Below are positions 18,651-30,234 of a DNA stretch of 47,838 nucleotides, one piece after another (position 1 is the stretch's first letter; each line of letters begins with the position of its first letter). Source of the DNA: Oscillospiraceae bacterium (GTDB lineage: Bacteria > Bacillota > Clostridia > Christensenellales > Aristaeellaceae). Location of the stretch: contig JAITTS010000183.1 of NCBI GenBank assembly GCA_031286995.1, positions 1-47,838 of the forward strand, given 5' to 3'. The translations under genes and the position numbers were made by a program. The notes beneath the pieces are model-generated. The model did not search any database. It was not told where the DNA came from and saw only the letters and a list, made by a program, of their open reading frames with translations.

Positions 18651-21065
18651 CTACACCACCAGGTTGAGCAGGCGGCCCGGCACAAAGATCAGCTTGCGGA
18701 TGGGCTTGCCGCCCAGCAGCTCAAGCACGCGGGGGTGGCCGGGCAGCTCTGCGGCGGCCTGCTCGGCGGTCATATCCGCAGGTACCTGAATGCGCCCGCG
18801 CACCTTGCCGCCTATCTGCACCGCTATCTCCACGGTGTCGCGCGCCAAGGCGGCTTCATCCCAGGCTGGCCAGGGCTGTGCATACAGGGGCCGGCCCAGA
18901 CCCAAGCTCTGCCACAGCTCCTCGGTGATGTGTGGAGCCACGGGGTTGAGCAGGTGCAGCAGCGCGGCCAGATCGCCCTTGGTGATGCTGCCCGCCGCGT
19001 AAAAATCGTTGACCAGGGACATCATGGCCGCGATGGCGGTGTTGAACTTCATGCGCTCATAATCCTCGCTCACCTTCTTGATGGCGGCGTGTATGGCGGG
19101 CGCGAGCGCGGGGGAGAGCCCATCTGCGGGCTGCAGCATATCCGCCAGGCGCCACACCCTATCCAGAAAGCGGCGGCAGCCTCGCGCGCCCTGCGTAGAC
19201 CAGGGGATGGGCTGATCAAACGCGCCCATGAACATTTCGTAGAGGCGGAAGGCATCCGCGCCCAGCTCGGCCACAATGTCATCGGGGTTGATCACGTTGC
19301 CGCGGGATTTGGACATTTTTTCGCCGTTGGCGCCCAGGATCATGCCGTGAGAAGTGCGCTTTCGATAGGGCTCGGGGCAGGGCACCGCGCCGATATCGTA
19401 GAGAAAGCGGTGCCAGAACCGGCTGTAGAGCAGGTGCAGGGTGGTATGCTCCATGCCGCCGTTGTACCAATCTACGGGCAGCCAGTACTGCAGCTCGCGC
19501 AGGGCGGCCAGCATATCCGGGTTGTGGGGGTCTGCGTAGCGCAAAAAGTACCAGCTTGAACCCGCCCACTGGGGCATGGTATCCGTCTCGCGCTGCGCGG
19601 GGCCGCCGCACTTGGGGCATGCGGCGCGCACCCAGTCCGTCATGGCCGCCAAGGGGGATTCGCCGCTGTCCGTGGGTTCGTAGCGGGCCACATCCGGCAG
19701 CTCCACCGGCAACTGATCCTCAGGCACGGCCACCCAGCCACAGTGCTCACAACGCACCAGGGGGATGGGCTCGCCCCAGTAGCGCTGCCGGCTAAAGACC
19801 CAGTCGCGCAGTTTGTAGTTCACTTTGCGCTGGCCCAGGCCCTTCTCGGCCAGCCAGCCGGTCATGCGCGCCTTGGCCTCGGCCACGCGCAGTCCATCCA
19901 GAAAGCCGGAATTGACCAACACCCCGTCCGCCACATCCGTGTAGGCGGCGGCCTGCACATCGCCTCCGGCCACTACCTCTACGATGGGCAGGCCGAATTT
20001 TTTGGCAAAGGCCCAGTCCCGGGTGTCGTGAGCGGGCACGGCCATGATAGCCCCCGTGCCGTAGGTGACCAGCACGTAGTCGCTGATCCACACCGGGATG
20101 GGCGCGCCCGTAGCCGGGTTGATGGCCCGGATGCCCGCCAGGGGCACGCCGGTCTTATCCTTGGCCAACTCGGTGCGCTCAAAGTCGCTTTTGCGGCTGG
20201 CGGCAACGCGGTAGGCGGCCACTTCATCCGCGTTTTGGATGCGCCCGGCCAGGCCATCCACCAAGGGATGCTCGGGTGAGAGCACCATGTAAGTCGCGCC
20301 AAAGAGCGTATCGGGTCGGGTGGTGTACACGCGGATGGTCTCGGGGCTGCCTTCCAGGGCAAAATCTACTTCCGCGCCCTCGCTGCGGCCTATCCAGTTG
20401 CGCTGCTGCAGCTTGACTTTGTCGATAAAATCGACGGTATCCAGGCCATCGAGCAGTTTTTGCGCGTAATCGGTGATGCGCAGCATCCATTGACTCTTTA
20501 CCCGGCGCACCACCTCGCCGCCGCAGCGCTCGCACACGCCATCCACAACCTCTTCGTTGGCCAGGCCGCACTTGCAGCTTACACACCAGTTAACGGGCAT
20601 TTCGGCCTTGTAGGCCAGGCCCTTTTCAAACATGCGCAAAAAAATCCACTGCGTCCATTTATAGTAGGCCGGATCCGTGGTATCCACCTGGCGTGACCAA
20701 TCGAAGGAGAAGCCCAGGGCCTCTAATTGGCTGCGGAAGCGGGCAATGTTCTCTTGCGTCACCGCGCGCGGGTGCACGTGGTTTTTAATGGCGTAGTTCT
20801 CCGTGGGCAGGCCGAAGGCATCCCACCCGATGGGGTAGAGCACATTGTAGCCCTGGCGGCGGCGTTTGCGCGCGATAATATCCATGGCCGTGTTCGACCG
20901 CGGATGCCCCACGTGCAGGCCCGCCCCCGAGGGATACGGGAACTCTATCAATCCGTAAAACTTGGGTTTGCTGTGGCTTGCCTCAGCGCGAAACGCGCCC
21001 TGTTCGGCCCACACACGCTGCCACTTGGCCTCTACGCTGGCGGGGTTGTAGGTTTGATTCTGCAT
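18651..21065 (-). CDS. leuS: Leucyl-tRNA synthetase
   Basis: FPYPSGAGLHVGHPRSNTAMDIIARKRRRQGYNVLYPIGWDAFGLPTENYA; KMSKSRGNVINPDDIV. Confidence 0.96.
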   Translation of the reverse strand: MQNQTYNPASVEAKWQRVWAEQGAFRAEASHSKPKFYGLIEFPYPSGAGLHVGHPRSNTAMDIIARKRRRQGYNVLYPIGWDAFGLPTENYAIKNHVHPRAVTQENIARFRSQLEALGFSFDWSRQVDTTDPAYYKWTQWIFLRMFEKGLAYKAEMPVNWCVSCKCGLANEEVVDGVCERCGGEVVRRVKSQWMLRITDYAQKLLDGLDTVDFIDKVKLQQRNWIGRSEGAEVDFALEGSPETIRVYTTRPDTLFGATYMVLSPEHPLVDGLAGRIQNADEVAAYRVAASRKSDFERTELAKDKTGVPLAGIRAINPATGAPIPVWISDYVLVTYGTGAIMAVPAHDTRDWAFAKKFGLPIVEVVAGGDVQAAAYTDVADGVLVNSGFLDGLRVAEAKARMTGWLAEKGLGQRKVNYKLRDWVFSRQRYWGEPIPLVRCEHCGWVAVPEDQLPVELPDVARYEPTDSGESPLAAMTDWVRAACPKCGGPAQRETDTMPQWAGSSWYFLRYADPHNPDMLAALRELQYWLPVDWYNGGMEHTTLHLLYSRFWHRFLYDIGAVPCPEPYRKRTSHGMILGANGEKMSKSRGNVINPDDIVAELGADAFRLYEMFMGAFDQPIPWSTQGARGCRRFLDRVWRLADMLQPADGLSPALAPAIHAAIKKVSEDYERMKFNTAIAAMMSLVNDFYAAGSITKGDLAALLHLLNPVAPHITEELWQSLGLGRPLYAQPWPAWDEAALARDTVEIAVQIGGKVRGRIQVPADMTAEQAAAELPGHPRVLELLGGKPIRKLIFVPGRLLNLVV

Positions 21066-21100
21066 GCGCTCTCCTCCTACATGTAAAAGACACTGCGTTT

Positions 21101-21129
21101 AATATACCCCGCTTGGCATCGCTTGTCAA
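21101..21129 (-). promoter_or_regulatory. SigA promoter of leuS
   Basis: Minus strand TTGACA - 17 nt - TATATT, ~36 nt upstream of leuS ATG. Confidence 0.8.
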
Positions 21130-21389
21130 TTCTGCGCACGGCAGAGCATACCCTAACCGCCTTTCTCTACCACCGCGTTTCCGCCGGAGATTTTGCTCTT
21201 GCCGCGCCGTTGCCCGTGCTTGCTTGAGACCATTGCCAGCCATAGCATTCGTCTTTGTCTCGTTGTGCACAAACTTTGAAAGTATCCTGAAGTACCCATC
21301 CTTTGAGAAATTTGGTTTCGCATATGTGCCAGCGCGGATTCCGGTCAACGGAACCCGCGCATCATCTTTTTGGCTTTTCATCCGCGCCG

Positions 21390-23958
<2,569 letters not shown>

Positions 23959-23976
23959 GGACAGGGCACCTCCTTC

Positions 23977-24411
23977 ATGTTAGAGCCGGGCCTGCGGCCC
24001 GTGGAGATACAAATCTCCATGGAGATATCCAGCGAAGCGCCCGGATCCAGTGAGGATTGGCCCAGCGACATCCACTTTTCCCTGAACGGCACGCCGCTGT
24101 GCCGGTGGATCAGCCCAGGGGATTTCGCCAGAATGCGGGGCATCTATACCCCCACTTGGTGGGATCGCACCTGGAATCAGCACGGCCTTTACAAGCTGTT
24201 GAGCGTCAACGACGCGGGAACCTTTATTGACGGCGGCAAGCGATCCGACGTCACGCTGGAGCATTTGGCCATCACCCACGAGTCGCCGCTGATCTTCCGC
24301 ATCAGCGTGCCGGAAGACGCCCGGCACGTGGGCGGGCTGACCGTTTTTGGCCGCGGGTTCGGGAATTATGACCAGGGGATCAAGCTGCGCATGCATTACC
24401 GCAAGGCGTGA
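23977..24411 (+). pseudogene. C-terminal remnant of a transcriptional regulator of the type often linked to carbohydrate clusters; no HTH present
   Basis: LEPGLRPVEIQISMEISSEAPGSSEDWPSDIHFSLNGTPLCRWISPGDF...FGRGFGNYDQGIKLRMHY. The residues before it read through the reverse of the GH43 signal region. Family assignment is from memory. Confidence 0.55.
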
Positions 24412-24467
24412 GGGCACAACCGCAAGGCGCGGATGGCGCGCCTTCGTTAGAGGCTGTATCGGTTAAA

Positions 24468-24515
24468 GGGCCCAAAAACGGGAGAAGGCTGGCGCCAACT
24501 CCCGTTTTTGGGCCC
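24468..24515. terminator. Bidirectional terminator-like hairpin, 17-bp perfect inverted repeat
   Basis: GGGCCCAAAAACGGGAG - 14 nt - CTCCCGTTTTTGGGCCC between convergent genes; A5/T5 runs flank the GC core. Confidence 0.7.
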
Positions 24516-24573
24516 CTGGCCGGGGCAGCCCTATGCGGTTGAGAATATAGCTGTGGGTTGCCGGCTGCGGTGG

Positions 24574-25824
24574 CTACCTGGCCGTCAAGTGTATGCCGCC
24601 CTCATCCACAAGCACATCGTAATCCAGTATCAGGGTGATGAAGTGGGTGGGCACGTACAGCTTATCCTCAATCAGCAGCATGTACAGCCCCGCCTTTTCG
24701 GGATCCACCGTTTGGCCGTTCTTGATCACAAAGATGGTGCCGGGCTGGCCCTGGGCGGTGGGCATCCAACCCACGGCCACATCCAGCGCAGGGTCGCCGT
24801 TGGGGTTGTCGGGGTTGGGGCGGGTGATGGCGTAGGTGTTATCCGCAACCTTGCAGGTCATGCCCATGGCCGTGGCCAGATCCGCCAGGGATAACAGCCA
24901 TTGGCCCTGCGCATCCTGCGCGCCGGGCAAGGGCAGGCTCGTGCCGTCTATGGTCACGGGCGTGCCGGGCATCAGCGTCACCTGGCTGGCGGGTTCGTCG
25001 TCTGCGGGCTCTGGGGTGGCCTCCAGGGGTATGGCCGAAGGCGCGCCGGATTCATCGTCATCCGCAGGATTGGGCGTGGGCTCCGCTGTGGGTTCCGCTG
25101 TGGGTTCTATAGAGGGTTCAAGCGTGGGTTCGGGGGTGACCGTTTCGGCCGGTTCTGGGGTAGGCTCCTCGGTGGGTGCGTCCGTGGGCGCTTCCGTTGG
25201 GATCGGAACCCCGGTGGGTGCACCGGTGGGCGCTTCCGTTGGGATCGGAATCCCCGTGGGGGCCTCGGTCGGCGCGTCTGTGGGCGCCGCGGATGCGGTG
25301 GGCGCGGGCGTCTGTGTCGGCGCCGCCGTGGGGGCCTGCGTCGGCGCTGCGGTGGGCGTGGGAGACGGGCCGGGCGTCACCGCGGGCGTGGCCGTGGGTT
25401 TAGGCGTCTTGGTGGGCTTGGGTGTCTTGGTGGGTGCCGGCGTGGGGGTAACATCCGTTATCACCAGCACGTCATCCGAAAACAGGCGGCGCAGGGTCAC
25501 AGGCCCGGCTACGCCATCCACTTCCAAGCCCTGATATTCTTGAAAAAGGCGCACACCGGCCTCGGTCTTGGCCCCAAAGTGGGTGATGGCGGGGCCTTTC
25601 ATATAACCCAGGGCCACAAGCCGGGTCTGCAGCAGCCGCACGTCGTCTCCATCCATGCCGCGCCAGAGCATGCGGTTGATACCCTCTACCAGCGGGGCGG
25701 GGGTGGGTGTCGCGCTGGGCTGCGCCGTAGCAACGGGCGTGGGTGTGGCTGCGGGTATGCCCGGCGCTTGACCGGCGAGCAACAGTACCAGCAGGTAGGC
25801 GATAATCTGGCGGCTGGGTTCCAT
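24574..25824 (-). CDS. Secreted protein: peptidoglycan-binding-like domain, long Pro/Thr-rich linker, C-terminal stalk (copper amine oxidase N-like) domain
   Basis: MLWRGMDGDDVRLLQTRLVALGYMKGP...GLEVDGVAGPVTLRRLF (PG_binding_1-like); TPTPAPTKTPKPT... linker; VTIDGTSLPLPGAQ...LYVPTHFITLILDYDV. Confidence 0.75.
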   Translation of the reverse strand: MEPSRQIIAYLLVLLLAGQAPGIPAATPTPVATAQPSATPTPAPLVEGINRMLWRGMDGDDVRLLQTRLVALGYMKGPAITHFGAKTEAGVRLFQEYQGLEVDGVAGPVTLRRLFSDDVLVITDVTPTPAPTKTPKPTKTPKPTATPAVTPGPSPTPTAAPTQAPTAAPTQTPAPTASAAPTDAPTEAPTGIPIPTEAPTGAPTGVPIPTEAPTDAPTEEPTPEPAETVTPEPTLEPSIEPTAEPTAEPTPNPADDDESGAPSAIPLEATPEPADDEPASQVTLMPGTPVTIDGTSLPLPGAQDAQGQWLLSLADLATAMGMTCKVADNTYAITRPNPDNPNGDPALDVAVGWMPTAQGQPGTIFVIKNGQTVDPEKAGLYMLLIEDKLYVPTHFITLILDYDVLVDEGGIHLTAR

Positions 25825-26046
25825 GGCGTGCGCCTCCTTCGATTGGGCAAAAATGGGGTTCGCTACTGTATTTAACGGATGAGGTGACAAAAAACCTGCA
25901 AGGGATGAAGGCGTGACAGCGGCAAGAGCCCGTTCTGTATAAACCAAGGTCTCATCGCATTTTTTGCGATTTTATTATACGATACCGGGCAAAAAATGTA
26001 AAGCCAGAGGGATGGCGGCGATGGGCGCTTTTTAATGAGCGGGGTA

Positions 26047-26076
26047 TTGACGTACCCCTGCATGCCGTGCTAAGAT
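26047..26076 (+). promoter_or_regulatory. Predicted promoter of metA leader
   Basis: TTGACG - 18 nt - TAAGAT upstream of the leader ORF. Confidence 0.55.
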
Positions 26077-26118
26077 AATACCAATCAATCGGCACTGCGG
26101 AGGGAAGGAGGGGGCACC

Positions 26119-26199
26119 ATGCGAGGAATGCGAATGTTCGGCATGTGCATGCGCGTGGCGATGCCCCGTGCCTTTTGCCTGCGTCTGTTGCCGGATTAG
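26119..26199 (+). CDS. Met-rich leader peptide, 26 aa: MRGMRMFGMCMRVAMPRAFCLRLLPD
   Basis: Strong SD (GGAGGGAAGGAGGGGG) ending 4 nt before ATG; 6 Met codons in the first 15; stop at 26197-26199. Upstream of a terminator and metA. Confidence 0.75.
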   Translation: MRGMRMFGMCMRVAMPRAFCLRLLPD

Positions 26200-26218
26200 C
26201 GCCTGCTTCCGTTGCGTA

Positions 26219-26256
26219 CAGCCCGCCCGCGAAAGACGCGGCGGGCTGTTTTGTTT
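26219..26256 (+). terminator. Leader (attenuator) terminator upstream of metA
   Basis: ACAGCCCGCC(C)GCG-AAAGA-CGCGGCGGGCTGT followed by TTTGTTT; lies between the leader stop codon and the metA start. Confidence 0.75.
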
Positions 26257-26296
26257 GGGCGGGCGACGGTGAAAAGATGATGAGGGGGATGGCGGC

Positions 26297-27232
26297 ATGC
26301 CGGTCAAGGTGCCCGACGGGTTGCCAGCGGTGCAGACGCTGGCAGGGGAAAACATTTTTGTGATGACGCAAACCCGATCCAAGCGGCAAGATATCCGCCC
26401 GCTGCGCATCGCCATACTCAACCTGATGCCCACCAAGGAGAGCACGGAGACCCAGCTGCTGCGGCTGATCGGTAACACGCCGCTGCAAATTGAGCCCGCG
26501 CTGCTGCGCACCGCCACCTACGAGGGCAGCAACACCGCGCGCGAGCACCTGCAAACCTTTTACCGCACCCTGGATGAGGTGCGGGGCGAGCGCTTTGATG
26601 GCCTGATTATCACCGGCGCGCCGGTGGAGCAGCTGAATTTTGACCAGGTGCGCTATTGGGATGAACTGCGCACCGTGATGGCCTGGGCCGATACCCACGT
26701 GTACAGCACGCTGTTTATCTGTTGGGCCGCGCAGGCCGCGCTGTTTCATTATTATGGCATTGAAAAACACCCCCTGCCGCGCAAGATGTTTGGGGTGTTC
26801 GCCCATCGGGTGTGCGACCCCAGGAGCCCCCTGCTGCGGGGGTTTGACGACAGCTTCGCCATACCGGTCAGCCGCCACACCACCATCTTAGAGGATGAGG
26901 TGCGCGCCTGCCCCCATCTGCGGGTGCTGGCCGTATCCGGAGAATCCGGCGTGGGCCTGGCCGTCAGCCTGAACGGCCGCCGGGTGTTCGCCACCGGCCA
27001 CAGCGAGTATGACCCGGATACCCTGGCCGCCGAATACTGGCGCGATGTGGAAAAAGGGCTGGATGTGGCCGTGCCCCGCCACTACTATCCGGGGGATGAC
27101 CCACAGCAGCAGCCCCTGGTCAGCTGGCGCGGGCACGCCAACCTGCTCTTTCAAAACTGGCTCAACTACTACGTGTATCAAGAGACCCCCTACGACCTGG
27201 CGGAACTGGATGGCTACATGTACGAAATATAA
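26297..27232 (+). CDS. metA: Homoserine O-acyltransferase (MetA/HTS family)
   Basis: [87 protein letters not shown]. Confidence 0.95.
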   Translation: MPVKVPDGLPAVQTLAGENIFVMTQTRSKRQDIRPLRIAILNLMPTKESTETQLLRLIGNTPLQIEPALLRTATYEGSNTAREHLQTFYRTLDEVRGERFDGLIITGAPVEQLNFDQVRYWDELRTVMAWADTHVYSTLFICWAAQAALFHYYGIEKHPLPRKMFGVFAHRVCDPRSPLLRGFDDSFAIPVSRHTTILEDEVRACPHLRVLAVSGESGVGLAVSLNGRRVFATGHSEYDPDTLAAEYWRDVEKGLDVAVPRHYYPGDDPQQQPLVSWRGHANLLFQNWLNYYVYQETPYDLAELDGYMYEI

Positions 27233-27361
27233 TATCATACAAAACACGTAGGTTTTTAGTATTTTTTTCGCTAAAGCATTGACAAACAGTGTGCTTTTGT
27301 GTAGGATAAGGGGCAATTCCCCATATATGGCTGATATAGTTGAATGAAAGGGGTGGGCACG

Positions 27362-28393
27362 ATGGCGGATGAAGCGGCGCCGGTGATGATCGACATACGT
27401 GGTGTACGCAAGGTGTACCCATCCTCAGCCGGGGATGTGGTGGCGCTCAACGGTATCGACCTGACAGTGCGCAAGGGCGATATTTACGGCATCATCGGCA
27501 TGAGCGGCGCGGGCAAATCTACCCTGATACGCTGCGTTAACCGGCTGGATGCGCCCACAGAGGGCAGCATTCACATCGGCGGGCAGAACATCCTCACCAT
27601 GGATCAGAAAGCGCTGCTGGCCATGCGCCGCAGTGTGGCCATGATATTTCAGCAGTTCAACCTGCTCATGCAGCGCACGGTGCTGCGCAATGTCACCTTT
27701 CCGCTGGAGATCAGCGGTTTGCCCCGGGCGCGCGCCGTGGCCCGCGCCAAAGAACTGCTGGATATTGTGGGCCTGGCTGAAAAGGCGCCTGCTTACCCGG
27801 CCCAGCTATCCGGCGGGCAAAAGCAGCGCGTGGCCATTGCCCGGGCCTTGGCCACAGACCCCCAAGTGCTGCTCAGCGACGAAGCCACCAGCGCCCTGGA
27901 CCCCATGACCACCCAATCCATTCTCGCCCTGCTGGAGGATATCAATCGCCGTCTGGGCATCACCATCGTCATCATCACCCACGAGATGAGCGTTATCCGG
28001 CAGATATGCACCCGGGTAGCCATCATCGACAACGGCGCCATCGCCGAGGAGGGCAGCGTGCGCGAGGTGTTCACCGCCCCCCGCACGGCCGCCGCCCGCC
28101 GCCTCTTCCGGGGAGATCGGGAAGAGATACCCCCTGGCGCGCGATGTATGCGCTTGGTGTTTAACGACACCAACCTGCATGAACCCGTTGTTGCCAACAT
28201 GATTTTGGCCTGCGGCGTGCCCGTGGGCATCTTAAGCGGCAACATGCAGACCGTTGGTGGCCAGCGCCGGGGGCAGTTGCTCATCCAATTGCCTGCGGAT
28301 GCCGCCCTGGCCGAAAAGGCCCTGGCCTACCTGCGCACCCAGGATGTGATCGTGGAGGAGGTGGAGCCCCTTGACTCTGGAGCGGCTGGGTAG
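27362..28393 (+). CDS. metN: Methionine ABC transporter ATP-binding protein
   Basis: IDIRGVRKVYPSSAGDVVALNGIDLTVRKGDIYGIIGMSGAGKSTLIRCVNRLD; C-terminal NIL-type domain; followed by metI and metQ. Confidence 0.92.
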   Translation: MADEAAPVMIDIRGVRKVYPSSAGDVVALNGIDLTVRKGDIYGIIGMSGAGKSTLIRCVNRLDAPTEGSIHIGGQNILTMDQKALLAMRRSVAMIFQQFNLLMQRTVLRNVTFPLEISGLPRARAVARAKELLDIVGLAEKAPAYPAQLSGGQKQRVAIARALATDPQVLLSDEATSALDPMTTQSILALLEDINRRLGITIVIITHEMSVIRQICTRVAIIDNGAIAEEGSVREVFTAPRTAAARRLFRGDREEIPPGARCMRLVFNDTNLHEPVVANMILACGVPVGILSGNMQTVGGQRRGQLLIQLPADAALAEKALAYLRTQDVIVEEVEPLDSGAAG

Positions 28394-29033
28394 CCTCCTC
28401 TTGAGCGGCCTGTGGGAGACGCTGTACATGACCTGCGCCTCCACTGCGTTCGCTTACCTGCTGGGCCTGCCCCTGGGCGTGTTGCTGGTGGTGACCAGGC
28501 GGGGGCATATCCTGGCCAATCCTGCGTTGCAGAGCGGTTTGGGCGTGGTGGTCAATGTGCTGAGATCCGTGCCTTTTCTCATCCTGATGATCGCGGTCAT
28601 CCCCATCACCCGTTTTGTGATGGGTACCACGATCGGTTCCGGCGCTACGGTCATGCCGCTGGTCATTGCCGCGTTCCCCTACGTGGCCCGCACGGTGGAA
28701 TCATCCTTGCTGGAGGTTGACTACGGCGTCATTGAGGCGGCCCAGGCCATGGGCGCGAGCCGCCTGCAAATTATTCGCAAGGTCATCCTGCCCGAGGCCA
28801 CCCCCGGCCTGGTCAACGGTGCGGCCATCGCCACCACCAATATTTTGGGCTATTCCGCCATGGCGGGGGCCATTGGCGGCGGCGGCCTGGGGGCCCTGGC
28901 CATCAACTATGGTTACTATCGCTACAAGACCGATGTGTTGTTGGCAGCCATCGCCGTGCTGGTATTGCTGGTTCAGTGCGTACAGCATCTCGGCACCTGG
29001 GTAGCCTGCCTGGTGGATCACCGGCTCAAGTGA
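28371..29033 (+). CDS. metI: Methionine ABC transporter permease (TTG start)
   Basis: LWETLYMTCASTAFAYLLGLPLGVLLVVT; VESSLLEVDYGVIEAAQAMGASRLQIIRKVILPEA; overlaps metN. Confidence 0.92.
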   Translation: MTLERLGSLLLSGLWETLYMTCASTAFAYLLGLPLGVLLVVTRRGHILANPALQSGLGVVVNVLRSVPFLILMIAVIPITRFVMGTTIGSGATVMPLVIAAFPYVARTVESSLLEVDYGVIEAAQAMGASRLQIIRKVILPEATPGLVNGAAIATTNILGYSAMAGAIGGGGLGALAINYGYYRYKTDVLLAAIAVLVLLVQCVQHLGTWVACLVDHRLK

Positions 29034-29105
29034 TCTTCGGGCTTCACATATATCTCGTTACCTCATTATCACACTATTCCTAGGTATTTGAAGGGAGATT
29101 GAACC

Positions 29106-29906
29106 ATGAAGAAGCTGTTTGCCATCCTGTTGGCCCTCGCCCTGTCCCTGGCACTGGGCACCGCCGCCCTGGCCGCCGAAACCGTGAAGATCGGCGCAAC
29201 ACTGGTGCCTCACGCCGAGGTGCTGAACTTTCTCAAGCCGTTGCTGGCCGCAAAGGGTTTTGACCTGCAGGTGGTGGAGTTTACCGACTACGTGCTGCCC
29301 AACACCGCCACCGAGAGCGGCGAGTTGAATGCCAACTACTTTCAGCACAAGCCCTATCTGACGGATTTTAACACCAACAACGGCACGCACCTGGTGCCCG
29401 TCATCCCGGTGCACTTTGAGCCCCTGGCTCTGTATCCGGGCAAGACCGCCACGCTGGATGCCATTGCCGATGGCGCGAAGATCGCTGTGCCCAATGACAC
29501 CACCAACGAGGCGCGCGCCCTGCTGTTGCTGCAAGCCGCCGGCATCATCAAGGTAGATGAGAGCAAGGGGCTGGAGGCAACCAAGCTGGATATTATCGAG
29601 AACCCCAAGAATATTGAGATCGTAGAGATAGAGGCGGCGCAGCTGCCCCGCACCCTGGCGGATGTGGACTTGGCCGTCATCAACGGCAACTACGCGCTGG
29701 AAGCCGGGCTTTCCGCCACCAAGGATGGCGTGGCTATTGAGGCCGTGGATTCGCTGGCTGCCGAAACCTACATCAATTACGTTGTGGTGAAGGAAGGCAA
29801 CGAAGGCGCGCCTTTCATCGCTGCCATCCAAGAGGTGCTGGCCGATCCCGCCGTTAAGGCCTTCTTCGAGGAGACCTACAAGGGCGCTGTGATTCCGGCG
29901 TTCTAA
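29106..29906 (+). CDS. metQ: Methionine-binding protein MetQ/NlpA family
   Basis: KIGATLVPHAEVLNFLKPLLAAKGFDLQVVEFTDYVLPNTATESGELNANYFQHKPYL. Confidence 0.92.
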   Translation: MKKLFAILLALALSLALGTAALAAETVKIGATLVPHAEVLNFLKPLLAAKGFDLQVVEFTDYVLPNTATESGELNANYFQHKPYLTDFNTNNGTHLVPVIPVHFEPLALYPGKTATLDAIADGAKIAVPNDTTNEARALLLLQAAGIIKVDESKGLEATKLDIIENPKNIEIVEIEAAQLPRTLADVDLAVINGNYALEAGLSATKDGVAIEAVDSLAAETYINYVVVKEGNEGAPFIAAIQEVLADPAVKAFFEETYKGAVIPAF

Positions 29907-29936
29907 CACAAGGCAGGCTAGGGTCAAGGGCGGCCT

Positions 29937-29970
29937 CCCCCCGTTCCAAAAGTGGAACGGGGGGTTTTTT
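29937..29970 (+). terminator. Intrinsic terminator of metNIQ
   Basis: CCCCCCGTTCC-AAAAGT-GGAACGGGGGG-TTTTTT. Confidence 0.92.
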
Positions 29971-30234
29971 GTGCCCGCGGAGAACACCGGGACGCAGGGA
30001 AACCCCTGCGAAGCCCCGGTTTTGGGGGATGAGGGCCGAAGTTTTGCCAGCCCCGCGGCGCAGAGAGGCGCCGACCGATTAACGGCGATTTCATATCGTT
30101 TTTTACATATTGTATCATTCCATCACCCGAATGGGTGAAGCGCGCGACAAGACGGCGCGTTACACTGTACATGCCCCGCGGGAAACGCGGTCAACCGCCC
30201 CAAGGGGGACAAACAATAAAGAGAGGAACCCAAC

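Noticed and set aside
21066-21389. T-box leader upstream of leuS
   Set aside because: CGCGGTGGTAGAG (minus) resembles part of a T-box, but the motif is incomplete and lies upstream of the TTGACA-17-TATATT promoter, leaving only a short UTR.
25184-25260. CRISPR-like repeats
   Set aside because: The 42-bp periodic repeat is in-frame PT-rich coding sequence with no unique spacers. No CRISPR array or cas gene was seen.
24836-25875. Plus-strand Gly/Ser/Val-rich and Gly/Arg-rich repeat proteins
   Set aside because: Antisense translation of the Pro/Thr repeat linker of the minus-strand stalk protein.
26080-26296. SAM riboswitch or Met T-box upstream of metA
   Set aside because: The leader is short and lacks a T-box GGTGGNACCGCG motif or a recognisable S-box core. 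It contains a Met-rich ORF with a good SD and a single terminator.
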